Positions 40,430 through 50,205 of a DNA stretch of 64,000 nucleotides are shown here, piece by piece. The position numbers and the translations under genes were made by a program. Where the stretch lies: contig NC_133028.1 in the NCBI RefSeq assembly GCF_048771995.1, positions 73,701,001 through 73,765,000 of the forward strand. Direction: 5' to 3'. Every line of letters begins with the position of its first letter. Positions within the stretch are counted from its first letter, which is position 1. The DNA comes from Taeniopygia guttata (Eukaryota; Chordata; Aves; Passeriformes; Estrildidae). Under the pieces are notes generated by a model. It did no database searches and had not been told where the DNA came from. It worked only from the letters and a program-made list of their open reading frames with translations.

Positions 40430-41035
40430 CCACAGCCGCCAGCCGGCAGCGCGCCCACCCCTCGGTCTCGCAGCGCCACCTGCCGGTGCAATTCGCGCAC
40501 TGCACCCACGCCTCCCTCTGGCCCGCCCCTGCGCCGCGTCACCGCATGACGTCACTGCGTCGGTACCCCGACCCCTCCCCTCGCACCGCCCCCAGCGCCT
40601 CAGAAAAGACCCCAAGCATTAGTCGCCCCGACAGCCGCCTGTCCGAAATTCCGACACCAATCCCGCACTCCAAAAACAATCCCGTGTGGCGTCCTCCGGT
40701 GCGGGTGCACCGGAACAACACCACGGCACGCAGGGCGTGCAGAGGGCACACAAAAAAACGCCAAAACCCGCCAAAATCGACCCCGTCCCGAAAGCCGCCA
40801 TATTTTCCCCATCACGTGATTTTCTCGGCGCGGCCATTTTCGAATCAGTCACGTGACTCAATGGGCGCCGCCATTTAACTCCTCATTACATGACTAACTG
40901 GGCGCCGCCATCTTTGTCTCATCACGTGATGTAGTACGCACCGCCATATTTGCTTCCATCACGTGATGCACAGGCGCCGCCATATTTTCCTCCATCACGT
41001 GATGCCGTGGGCGCCGCCATTTTCTAGGGTTACTG
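40430..41035. promoter_or_regulatory. CpG island with ~37-bp E-box / YY1-like units
   Basis: GC-rich and CpG-dense sequence between AT-rich flanks. From about 40794 to 41022 a ~37-bp unit recurs: CACGTG at 40813, 40850, 40923, 40960 and 40996 (a sixth position near 40888 reads catg), alternating with GCCGCCAT or close variants at about 40794, 40832, 40868, 40905, 40940, 40978 and 41014. CACGTG is the USF/MYC/MITF E-box and GCCGCCAT is the reverse complement of the YY1 core ATGGC. A promoter, possibly bidirectional, is a reasonable inference. A degenerate telomeric tract starts about 60 bp to the right. Confidence 0.65.
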
Positions 41036-41091
41036 TTGTTTTTAAGTTTAATTTTAGAGGTATTATTAATATTAGATTTATTTGAGGTTAG

Positions 41092-41155
41092 GGTTAGGTT
41101 AGGATTAGGGTTAGGGTTTGTTTTTCAGTTAGGATTTAGGGTTCAGTTTAGGGTA
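41092..41155 (+). repeat. Short degenerate interstitial telomeric tract
   Basis: Contains gaggttagggttaggttagg followed by attagggttaggg and looser ttaggatttaggg steps, in the same orientation as the terminal telomere. It lies directly distal to the CpG island, as a former chromosome end or break-healing point would. Confidence 0.7.
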
Positions 41156-41164
41156 AGGCTTTGA

Positions 41165-41345
41165 GGCAGGGGCAGCTTGGGTCTGGGACACATCCTTTGC
41201 CATTTGGATTTTTTGCAGGCAGCTGCCACCTCAGGGTCACAGGCCCCTGAGCACAAACAGCGGCCCTTTTCCCTGGGTTCCTTATGTCTGTTTGCAGCAG
41301 GTATTTGGCATTGCCTCAGCAAGCAGAATTTTATTCTGCTGCAGC
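41165..41345 (+). repeat. Isolated copy of the ~190-bp dispersed repeat
   Basis: The ggcagcttgggtctgggac to cccttttccctggg stretch matches copies at about 44231, 44889 and 45079, including the following tttgcagcaggtatttggc, which recurs at about 43976 as tttgcaacaggtattcggc. Confidence 0.65.
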
Positions 41346-41640
41346 TTTTGTCTGTCAGATATGTGGTGCCCCTCCTACCCTCACCTTCTCCCCTCACCCC
41401 TATTCTTCTCTGTCCCTGTCTCCCCCCCTCACCCCTATCTGTACTTCCAGCCCCCCCATCCTACTCTCTCTTCACCTGCCCCTGCCCCATCCCGCACTCC
41501 CCCCACCGCCCACCTGTGACTCCCAGCAGCACCACATGGGAGCCCAAACTTGTGGCGATAGTGCAGCCCTCACAGCAGGACAACACTTAAATAAAACAGG
41601 CAGGGATGACATCTGTGGGCTGCACGGTGTCACAAAGGGA
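41346..41640. other. C-rich low-complexity spacer
   Basis: The plus strand is dominated by ccccctcacccctat-type sequence, followed by about 120 bp of mixed sequence ending acaggcagggatgacatc. That last motif recurs at about 42396 and 43541, marking the start of three related modules. No gene is supported. Confidence 0.5.
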
Positions 41641-42060
41641 CCTGGGGCTGAGGGCAGGGGGCTGGAGGGTGGCACAGAGGGTGGGGGCAGCTGAGAGGCA
41701 GAAGGTGTCTGTAGGAGTAAAAAGGGGGGCACAGAGATGCTGAGAGGCTGCGGTGGGGGGCTGGAGGGTGGCACAGAGGGTGGGGGCAGCTGAGAGGCAC
41801 AGGGGGGCACAGAGATGCTGACAGACTGCGGTGGGGATCTGGAAGGTGACACAAGGAGGCTGAGGGGCAGAAGGGGTCTGTAGGAGTAAAAAGGGGGGCT
41901 CCAGGGTGGCACAGAGACACTGAGAGGTTGCAGTGGGGGAATGGAGGGTGACACAAGGAGGTTGAGAGGCAGGGGGTGCCTTGAGGACAAAGTGGGGGGT
42001 ACCTGAGGGTGACAGGTGAACCAGCCCTCACACCACCCTTAACCTCACCCTAAAAACCAC
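41641..42060 (+). repeat. G-rich degenerate minisatellite, ~50/98-bp steps
   Basis: Repeats of ggctggagggtggcacagag, gaggctgcggtggggg and gtctgtaggagtaaaaag; the fullest repetition is 98 bp (41659 to 41757). It ends in accacccttaacctcaccct, a C-strand telomere-like step. The antisense proline/serine-rich frames are low complexity and were not called. Confidence 0.65.
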
Positions 42061-42450
42061 CCCTCCCTGGGTGGGGAGTGCACGGTGGAGGTTAGGGGGC
42101 CAAGGGACAGTGTCGGGGGCTTGGGGTGGCACACAGACATTGCGGGCTGAGGGGCAAATAGGGGGGACTTGACAAGTGGAGAGCTGACACTGAGGGTTAG
42201 GGGTACAAAGGACAGGACATAGGGTACCAGGAAGGCTTAGGGTACAGCAGCAGCCCTCACCCCAGCCCTAAGCTCACCCCAATCAGCATCCCTAGAACAC
42301 CAGTTTTCCCCAACAGCAGCTACAGGCAGTGACCCTAATGCTGGGACAGCCCCGGAACCCCCCCAGCAGCTGCAGGTAGTGACTTTAATTAAAAGGTAGG
42401 GATGATGTTTGCTGGCTAGAGAGCGACTGGTAGAGCCTGGGGACTGAGAA
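42061..42450 (+). other. Spacer with telomere-like steps and a module boundary
   Basis: Mixed G-rich sequence containing cctcaccccagccctaagct (about 42256), which resembles 43370-43400, then aaaaggtagggatgatg at about 42391, homologous to 43537. No gene is seen. Confidence 0.45.
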
Positions 42451-43050
42451 CTTTTTTTAGTGGTTTTTGTTTGTTTGTTTGTTTGTTTGTTTGTTTGTTT
42501 TAGTGTTTTTAAAGGATATTTGAGGGTTTTCTCACAGGAGCTTTTTAGGAACTTTCTGGGAACATTTAGGATACCTTTAGGACTTTTTCAGGGCTTTAAA
42601 AAGATTTTTTTAAGGTATTTTAAGGGCTTTCTTAGTACTAATTAGAATTTTAAGTGGTTTTGGGGGGGGGGCTGTTCTTGGGGTTTTTTTAGGACTATTT
42701 ATAATTGTTTAGGGCTTTTTTAGGACTATTGGGGGTATGTGGAGGACTCCTAGGACTTGGGTATTTTTAAGTTTCTTGAGGGAAGTTTAATGGATTTTAA
42801 GGTCTTATCAGTGTGTTTTAAGGATTTTGGGGCTGTTTTTAGAGCTCTTTTAAGAATATTTAGCCTTTTTTTAAAGGTTCTTTGGGGATTTTTAGGGGTG
42901 TTTTTAGGGTTTTTTTTAAGTAGGGTATTTTTATTGTATTTTAAAGGTATTCTGAGGCTATTTTTATGTTTTTGTGGGGGTTTTAAGACATTTTGAAGAT
43001 GAGGTTTTTTTAGGGTGTTTTTATGGGGTTTTAGGGTTTTTTCATGGCAT
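42450..43050 (+). repeat. T/G-rich degenerate tract with TTTTAGGA/G steps
   Basis: Opens with a (gttt)n microsatellite (about 42467-42500), then about 550 bp of tttttagga- and tttttaggg-like steps. It resumes briefly at 43610-43745. It looks like degenerate telomere-related or strand-asymmetric low-complexity DNA. Frames on both strands are repetitive and were rejected as genes. Confidence 0.55.
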
Positions 43051-43400
43051 AGAGGCTGAAGGGCAGCTTGAGGGGCACTGTGTGGGCTTGAGGGTGACAG
43101 AGGCTGGGAGCTGAGGGAGGAACAGGGGGAGGGGACAGTGGGTGACACAGAGAGATGCTGAGGGGGGCAGCGGCAGCTGGATGGTGACACAGAAGCTGGG
43201 GGATGAGGGGCAAAGGAGAGGGATTCAGGGTGGCACACAGAGCCTGAGGGCTGGGGGGCAGAGGGAGGGGTTGAGGAGCAAAGGGAGAGGGTTTGAGGGC
43301 TGGACAGTCTAGTGGAGATCAGGGCTACAGGGTACAGCTTAGGAGGCAAGTTAGGGTACAGGTGCATCACTCCTCACCCCAGCCCTAACCTCACCCTAAG
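43051..43400 (+). repeat. Second G-rich minisatellite module
   Basis: Repeats of gggtgacacagag, gatgctgagggggg and gctgggggatgagggg, as in the 41.64-42.0 kb module, followed by cccagccctaacctcaccct. Together with the neighbouring aaaaggtaggga motif it repeats the earlier module about 1.15 kb downstream. Confidence 0.6.
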
Positions 43401-43965
43401 CAGCCTTTTCCCTTTTCACCCCTAACAACAGCAGCGCAACACAGCAAGCCTCACAGCAAGACCACACCGGAACACGGCAGCAACCCTCGCACAAGGACAA
43501 CGCCAGAACCCTCAGAGGACAACAGGACCCACTGCAAAAAGGTAGGGACGACAACTGTGGGGCAGAGAGCAACAGGAAGGGGCTTGGAGGCTGAGCAGGC
43601 TTCCTTGAGTGGTTTTTTTGCAGGACTATTAGGAATATTTAGGGGATATTTGAAGGCTTTTTAGGACTTTTCTGGTGTCTTTTAGAGTATTGTTACACCT
43701 TCCTAATGGCTATTTTAGAATTCCTTGGTGCATTTTTAGGGTCAGGATGTGGGTCAAATGGGATGCCCGCTGAAAATGCCGAGTACTACTGGAATGCAGT
43801 GGAATGCTTTGGGAAGGTGCCGGTGGAGGGCCAGCGGGTCAGGTGTCATGCTGCTGGTCTGAAGGTTGTGAATTCTGAGCAAAGCAAAATGGTTGTGGTT
43901 AGGGTTATATGGTGGCAGATTTCTCAAGGAGAAATCCAGACAGAAAAAATCAAGCCCCCAGCTTT
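43401..43965. other. Spacer without a recognised gene
   Basis: Contains the third module boundary (aaaaggtagggacgac, about 43537), a short T-rich tract to 43745, and about 220 bp of ordinary mixed sequence. One 109-codon frame (43706-44035) runs through it into the repeat family and shows nothing recognisable. Confidence 0.4.
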
Positions 43966-45400
43966 GTACTGTCAGTTTGCAACAGGTATTCGGCATGAAA
44001 AAAACCCCCCGAGTACTTTGGGGTGGGAGATTTGAACTGGGAGTAATCCTGCACCGTTTTGACATTGAGGAGGCAAAAGGAAACTTGGGACCTGACAACC
44101 CAGGGGGGTCACAGGGCCCTGGGAACGAATGAGGGATATCTACATTGCGAAAGCAAATTCAGCAGCCCAGGTTCCTGGTGTCAGTTTGCAGGGCTCCCTT
44201 GGGACTGTCAGGGCAGCACAAGTTTGAGGCGGTGGCAGCTCAGGTCCGGGACACATCCTTCGATGTTCAGATTTTCTGCATTCAGCCGCCCACTCAGGGC
44301 CACAGGGCCCTGAGCACAAACTCCAGCCCTTTTCCCTGGGAAAGAAAACTCACCAGTCCAGGTTCCTGATGTCATTTTGCGAGTTGTGCTTGGGATTTTC
44401 AAGGCAACCCCTGGTCAACATGTTAGCGTTCAGGAACACACATAATTACGGGATATGATTATATGCAGGTGCTTTTATTGAGAGCTCTGAGAATCAGGGA
44501 TACAGACCCACATCTGACTCCAACATGGCTTTCGAGCTGAATGTATTTTATATTCTATCATTATATAACTTGCATATTAATTATTAAACTCATATTGTTC
44601 TATTGTATACATTGACATGAGTTTCTCGTGATCTTTCTTAGGTCCCTGACCACAGTTTCTCATGATTATTTTTACGACTAAACAATAATTATATTTAATT
44701 ACTAAACAATCATCACCTCTAACAACTATATCATTTATCATGTACTAGATACACAGGTGAAGTTCTAGTAAGGTACGAAATCTTCCTGTACTTAGGGTGT
44801 TTATTTTCTTTTCAGGGCCTACTAAGCTTAATTTACTTTTTAACCCTACATCCCCATGATTTTAAACCCTTTTACTATCAGACGTGGGGGCAGCTTGGGT
44901 CCAGGACAAATCCTTCTCCATTCAGATTTTCATGGGGCGGCCCTTGTTTCATGGCCTCTGGCTCGTGGACTCTATCACAGGCCCTTTTCTCTGTGAAACA
45001 TAGCTCACCCTTCCCGGTTCCTGATGTCAGTTTGGAGGAGGTGCTTCTTCCTTCCAGGGCAGGCAGAATTCTTGCCGGCAGCAGTTTTGCTCCAGGATAA
45101 ATCCCGTGCCATTCGGAACGAAACATAGAAAATCACTCGGGGCCACAGGCCTCGTGACCCGACCTCTGCCATTTTTCCCTGTAAAACCAACTTCACCCTC
45201 CCCGCGTGCCGATGTCTGTTCACTGGAGGCCTGCTGCTCCCCAAGGGCAGCGAGAGTTCCTGGTGTCGGCAGATGCGGTCTCTGAGAAATCGTTCACCGT
45301 TTGCAATTTCGGAAGCACAATTCCTGTTTGGCCAGGGGCACACATAGAGGAAAGACTGTTAATTATCTTGGAAATGAAAGTCTGGCACCCCATCATTTAG
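43966..45400 (+). repeat. ~190-bp repeat family, about five diverged copies, interrupted by an LTR
   Basis: Anchors gttcctggtgtcagtttg (44171), gttcctgatgtcattttg (44363) and gttcctgatgtcagtttg (45018), each followed by ggcagc..ggtcc..ggacac and ctttt.cctggg-like blocks. Spacing is about 190 bp once the LTR at 44421-44880 is removed. The homologous sequence reads gggcagcacaagtttgagg in the uninterrupted copy near 44212, which shows the insertion point. Function unknown. Confidence 0.6.
44421..44880 (-). mobile_element. Solo LTR of an endogenous retrovirus, minus strand
   Basis: The segment starts tgttag and ends ctatca on the plus strand, giving TG...CA ends with near-perfect short inverted termini (tgttag against tgatag). 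It is AT-rich compared with its neighbours. On the minus strand it carries caataaaagcacctgc, a polyadenylation signal placed about 85 bp from the 3' end, as in an LTR R region. It splits a ~190-bp repeat copy. No flanking target-site duplication is evident (caaca against gacgt), so recombination or small boundary errors are possible. No retroviral coding sequence adjoins. Confidence 0.6.
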
Positions 45401-45800
45401 GGTTAGACAAAGGGCTGCATAGGGGAGGGAACACCCCGCAGGACCTTTCTTCACCTCATCCCCCACTCCTAGGTGTAGCAGCTCCCCACGTGACCAGCTG
45501 CTTTAAGTGCAGCTACATGGGCAGGGAGCTGCTAATCCAGAGGGGCTAACAGGGGTATCCCAAGTGTCCCTCCAGGAACTACGGTTGGAACATCCAGCTG
45601 GGACCAGGGAGCAGCCCGACCCACCTGAGCACGGAGCATCCCTTTGAGAAAATGCCGAGGGAAGAGACCTCTTGCCAAAGGGCAGCACCTGAGCAGGCCG
45701 GGCAGCACGTGGGGTTCCACGGGAGAGCTTTCAACTTTCCCCTTTTATTGGGTCAGTCCCTCCCTAGAACTCCCAGACCTTCCACAGCCCTCCCAGAAAA
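45401..45800. other. Unassigned spacer
   Basis: Ordinary mixed sequence with one CACGTG (near 45487) and moderate GC content. Short overlapping frames on both strands show no recognisable domain. I see nothing I can name here. Confidence 0.4.
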
Positions 45801-46380
45801 GACAGGGGTTATGAAGAGAGAAGGGGTTTAACTTATGGGAAAAAGCTTCCTTTTCCATTATTTCTTGTGTTCAAATTGTGAGGGAATGCACTTCCCCTGC
45901 AATTTTAATGGTCTCAGTTGAAAGAATCCCTGCCTTTTCTATGCTGTTAGGGGTGTTAAATGACAGGGAATCCCCATTTTCCATTATTTTCCAGTTTAAA
46001 TAGAAGGGGAAAACCTTGACAAGGTTTTTCATGGGTTTGAATTAAGGGTAACCCTTTTTGTTGTCCTAAGGCTTAAATTGAGGGGTAAGCCCAGCTATTC
46101 CTTTTTCTTAAAGGTTTGGATTCAGGGGAAGATCCCTCTGTCTTCATTATTGGAGAGACTTAAAGAGAGAAAAACTGTTTTCCCAATATTCTAGGGGATT
46201 AAATTAAAGGGTAGAAGCCATTTATTTGCCATTGTATCCATTTTAGTGGAGGTAACTTCCCCATTTCCTCATTTTAAAGGATTCACTTGAAGGAGCCTCT
46301 TCTAAAATGCTTTTTCAGCATTTTAAGGGTTTAAAACTACCTTTCAGGGCACTTCTTTCTGTGCCCTAGGACTAAATATC
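45801..46380 (+). repeat. Degenerate ~60-bp AT-rich repeat
   Basis: A loose pattern of ttccattatttt, gtttaaat and agggg-aa blocks recurs roughly every 55-65 bp across the stretch. Copies are too diverged to give a firm period by eye. Confidence 0.4.
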
Positions 46381-46529
46381 TCAGGGAAAGGCAAGCCTAG
46401 CATGTACTTAACCTTTATACTGCCCAGGAGCCTATAATTTTTTTTTCTTATTTTTATTTATAATGTAGTTAGCCCTAATTAGTAGCCCCAAGGAGGCTTA
46501 GACCATTCATATAATTAGTACTCTTCTCT

Positions 46530-47090
46530 ACTGTTGTTATCGCGCTGCCACGGTAGTGTGGAGGAAGGGATTTAGAAAGGCCTTAGGAATTGGAAACTGA
46601 GGAAAAGATACATTTAGGTATGAGGAAAAGATACATTTATGTATGCCCCATGTTTCGGGAAAGTTTAGCTTCAGCACCTTTCTGTAAACCCCTTTCTCCC
46701 CACCCCTGAGCAGTTCCCATTGGACCTGACCCACGGGGTGGTTCTGATGAGCCCATGCTGGACACTGTCTCTATTGTTTAGACCTTATCTCTTAATTTTG
46801 CTGTATAAAACTGTATCTGGGAAGTAGCCCAGGGTCTTTTGTCCCTGCAACCATTCAGGCAATACAATCTCTCTCGACCGCAAACAATTGACCTCTCTTC
46901 GTCTCTTTATCTCGACTCCTTGCGGCGACCGAGGCGCCGTAGCAGCTCGGACCGTGCTAACCCAGCCGCTGCCCGGTAAGCCCAGCGGAGCGGGACCGCG
47001 GCAAACCCCGGTCCCCAAAGGAGCCAGCTAGCCCGAGGGGTCCCGGGGGGTGGGGGAGGGACAGGGGACGGCCGTAAGTGGCCCCCGAAA
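46530..47090 (+). mobile_element. Possible LTR-like promoter and leader fragment
   Basis: Contains a TATA box (tgctgtataaaactg, about 46799), then about 60-110 bp later ggcaatacaatctctctc and ctctttatctcgactcc, followed by a GC-rich leader with cagcccgagg-like steps. This order resembles the U3-R-U5 part of a retroviral LTR with the start of an untranslated leader. A 22-23-bp direct duplication (gaggaaaagatacattta) lies at 46599-46640. No coding region and no matching second LTR were seen. It could also be a host CpG-rich promoter. Confidence 0.35.
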
Positions 47091-47426
47091 GCCACACTCT
47101 ACCCTTTGTCTCATGTTGACTACCACTTAGTAGTCACTGAGAAATAATTATAGAAGTTAATACCAAATTACCCCACTTATCTAGATATGCTGCCAAAAAA
47201 CAAAGTTTTATTTCTTACCAGTTTTCTTGCCCTTTTGCTCCAAGTAGATGTAGCAAAAAAGAAAGCGCTGTCATTTCCTGGAAGAGTTTTCTTCTATATC
47301 CAGCCCTTTATTCCCCTTGAATTCAAATCAGAGGAGCCAAACAGCCAGACCTGCTCTGAAGGCTTTTATAGCCGGTGGGGATTGCCCCCTCCCTTTTCCT
47401 GGGTGTCATGGGAATGAGAGGCGGGC

Positions 47427-47493
47427 CCAATCAGGGGTATATTAACCCCAGGCTTTGCCAAGGGGCTTCATTCCCTCCCTGGGATCAGCTGGG
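47427..47493 (+). promoter_or_regulatory. Candidate promoter and short first exon of the distal locus
   Basis: CCAAT at 47427-47431 and TATATTA at 47438-47444, followed by a good donor ctggg|gtaagag at 47494. The next acceptor is the T-tract AG at 47726-47727. This lies directly upstream of the leader homologous to window base 1, so it would be the promoter of the array-bearing gene. Inferred from motif order only. Confidence 0.4.
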
Positions 47494-47692
47494 GTAAGAG
47501 CTCTCCTCTCATTTTGGTGAAGAGGCTCTTTTAGCTCAGATTGCTCTCTGCAGGTGCTTTTGGGCTTCTAATGCAACAGAGACTTTGAAGATACTGTGAA
47601 GAAAACTGCGCTGAACACAGGGAGTATTTAATTTCACTATTTGGGGTTGTGTTTTTGGGGATGGTGAAGTGCTTTTGTGATCTCTGATTTGG

Positions 47693-47693
<1 letters not shown>

Positions 47694-47727
<34 letters not shown>
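47694..47727 (+). promoter_or_regulatory. 32-T polypyrimidine tract and acceptor AG
   Basis: Thirty-two consecutive T are followed directly by AG, then an exon-like segment ending at a gtgag donor (47849). This would be an unusually pure polypyrimidine tract. It may equally be a retroposon tail in antisense. Confidence 0.4.
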
Positions 47728-47848
47728 GAGGAGTGCAACTTCCTGTAGTTCCAGGTTGTGTCAAGTACAACATTTTTACAGCAGATTCATCATGTCACAG
47801 AAGGGATCTGCCCTGTGTCAAAGATGCGGTCTAAGATTGAGGTTTCAG
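47728..47848 (+). CDS. Candidate first coding exon (19 codons, CxxC motif)
   Basis: ATG at 47792 opens MSQKGSALCQRCGLRLRFQ, which runs exactly to a consensus donor (ttt cag|gtgagt at 47849), leaving phase 0. The CQRC pair is the kind of knuckle found in small zinc ribbons, but a second pair was not placed. The next coding exon is unresolved: exon A of the array units needs a phase-1 donor. It may therefore belong to a different transcript from the one proposed for the units. No homology was recognised. Confidence 0.3.
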
Positions 47849-48013
47849 GTGAGTTGAGGATTGTGACTAGGAGTGGGAGAGTGAGCAGGGTACCCAGTTA
47901 AGAGTTATCATGGTGGGGGTTTGCAGGCAGTAGGGTGAGAAATGGTGTCTATTTGCAAGGCTTTTCACAAGCGTAGCAGAGGCATTCATGTGTCACACAG
48001 CACACAAGCTCAT

Positions 48014-48873
48014 CCACTGAACTCACAGAAATGCCATGTAACTTTGCCTCTCTAAACCAGGTGCTACTCATAATAACAGCCAAACCTTAGAGTAGGGATG
48101 GAGCTGGAGACTTGAGCACCCAAGCACACTCAGGAGACAATAAGTATCTGACCTGCTGGGATTTGGCCCACATAACACTAAACTCAACCATTTGTTTTCC
48201 TGTACTTTATTCTAGCTGACTAAGAGGCTAACAGGTGATCCCCTCTGAGGCAGACTTATTTCAGGTCCAACCGGGATTTGCATTTCCAGTCATCCAAAAG
48301 ATAGGTCAGGGCCATGGCCTGAGGATGGGAGCAGTGGCCTCCTTCTGCACCAATGGGGATTTGCATCCCCAGATATGTGCAAGATGAGTCAAGGGCTACA
48401 ATCCACAGAGGGGAAGGAAGAGAGGTACCAGGTTGGGGCTCCCCCGGAGGGGATTTTGAATCAGGTTTGGAGATGGGGATGTCCAAAAAGCGTCCCCTTA
48501 GGCCACCTAAAGGGAAAGTGTCTGTTTTGATCTCAGTGCTGAGGTGCGCAGGGAAGAGCAGTTCTGGTGTGTGTCCTGTCGCTTGTTTCTGGTGCACTCT
48601 TTAGTGTTTGGGTCTCTCGGTCCTTTCTTCTTGTTGAAAGCTCTCTCTCCCTGTCCTGTCACGTCCTATTCTGTGTCACGGGTGTCTGCAGATATTTCTC
48701 CCAGAGCTGCTCTGCCCTGCTGCATAGCCTGTAATAGCACAAGTCCCGGGGACTTGAAATTGGTAATGCAGGGTGTAGTTGCGCTCTAGATTGTTTTAGG
48801 AGCTTGACATAACATGTTTGGTGCTGTTAAGTTGTCCTGCAGCTGTTTGACACTAGTCCTAACTTCCTTTCAG
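48014..48873 (+). repeat. Leader of the distal locus copy, paralogous to 1-870
   Basis: Near-continuous alignment with the window start. The second half (about 48340-48870) is itself a diverged exon-6-to-exon-A part of the array unit: gcaccaatggggatttgcat, the ctaaagggaaagtgtctgtt block and the cctggggacttgaaattgg block. Confidence 0.75.
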
Positions 48874-48928
48874 ATGCAGACAGTTCAAATCAGTGGCAGA
48901 GGGCCCCAACCCTGGGGCGGTTGTTGCC

Positions 48929-49701
48929 ATGAGCAGGTCATTGTTTGTATTTGCAGGCAGAGCTGAAATGGTGACTGTGTTACAGCAGTGTTCTTTGCCT
49001 TTAATTTTAGGAGGTCCAGGCAGATAGCAGCAGTCAAGGCCAAGTGTCCTAGGTGAGCAGTGGACAGAAGCAGTTGGTTTTACTCAGCTTTCAGTTTTGG
49101 TGCAACTGTAAGCATCCATCCTCATTTTTGTGCTTTAGGGAATCGGCTCGGAGTACGCATACCTCTGTCACCAACTGGCTGATGGACCAGGTTTCATGCA
49201 CTTGTGATCTCGCTGGAAGTATTACAGGACCCTGTGACGGAGCCTTCCGATTTTGCATTTCAAGGTCTCATCTGGGTAGTCCCGAGGAATGGCCGAGGAA
49301 TTGCAGTGAGTCGGGGAGGTAGGGAGGGGGAGTGAGAGTCCACTTGAGTTTCAGCAATGCCATGTCGCCTTGTCTCCATTTAACCTAGGTGTACCCTGCA
49401 ATGATGGCATCAGAATCCAAGCAGACCTGAAGCGTGCAGGTCAAGAACCAGGGCATTCTGAGGAGAATGGTGAGTAGCAGAGCTATCATGTTTTGTCCGA
49501 TGTGCTGTTAAGACTGTGCACTTATGTTTGGTTTTCTTCCTGTTGGCAGACCAAGAGGTGACAGCTCGAACTTACCAGACAGGCAGACGGCATCCTTCTG
49601 CAGCCAACAAGGATTTGCGTCCCCAGAATGCATGCAAGATAAGTCGAGGGTTACGACCCACAGAGGGGATGGAAGCGGGGTGGTGGGTTGGGACTTTCTA
49701 G
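48929..49701 (+). CDS. Array-2 unit 1: candidate five-exon gene, 149 codons
   Basis: Proposed exons 48929-48936, 49011-49052, 49139-49305, 49389-49469 and 49550-49701 (TAG). They add up to 450 nt, all introns are GT-AG, and the split codons match (phase 2, 2, 1, 1). The ATG has G at -3 (gccatgagc). The second exon encodes RSRQIAAVKAKCPR across its borders; the third is cysteine-bearing (SCTC, GPC, RFC); the fourth holds VPCNDG; the last is basic and ends EAGWWVGTF. Not recognised. Donor 1 (cag|gtcatt) is weak. Unit 1 differs from the others in the last exon (TARTYQ, ANKDLRPQ) and has one G fewer before the ATG, which would break a frame entering from exon A upstream. No signal peptide or membrane segment is obvious. 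Confidence 0.4.
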
Positions 49702-50205
49702 AAGGGGTTTTTGTGTCTGTTTTAGAGATGGGGATGTCCAAGAAGCGTCTCCTATAGTCCACCTAAAGGGAAAGTGTTTCTTTTGATCTCAGTGCTGAGG
49801 TGCACAGGGCAGAGCAGTTCCGGTGTGTGTCCTGTCACTTGTGTCTGGTGCACTCTTGGTTGTTTGGGTCTCTTGGTCTTTGCAGACCTTCTTCTTGTGC
49901 AAACCTCTCTCTCCCTCTCCTGTCCTGTCGTTTGTCACGTCCTGTCCTGCATCACGGGTGCCTGCACGTATTTCTCCCGGAGCTGCTCTGCCCTGCTGCA
50001 TAGCCTGTAATAGCCCAATTCCTGGGGACTTGAAATTTGTAATGCAGGGTGTAGTTGCGCTCTAGATTGTTTTAGGAGCTTGACATAACATGTTTGGTGC
50101 TGTTAAGTTGTCCTGCAGCCATGTGACACTAATCCTAACTTCCTTTCAGATGCAGACAGTTCAAATCAGTGGCAGAGGGCCCCAACCCTGGGGGCGGTTG
50201 TTGCC

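Noticed and set aside
40205..40878. Proline/arginine-rich frames in the CpG island
   Set aside because: GC-driven openness on both strands and overlap with the LTR end; no recognisable protein.
41472..43370. Pro/Ser-rich and Lys-rich antisense frames of 130-206 codons
   Set aside because: They translate G-rich minisatellite and T-rich tracts and are repetitive.
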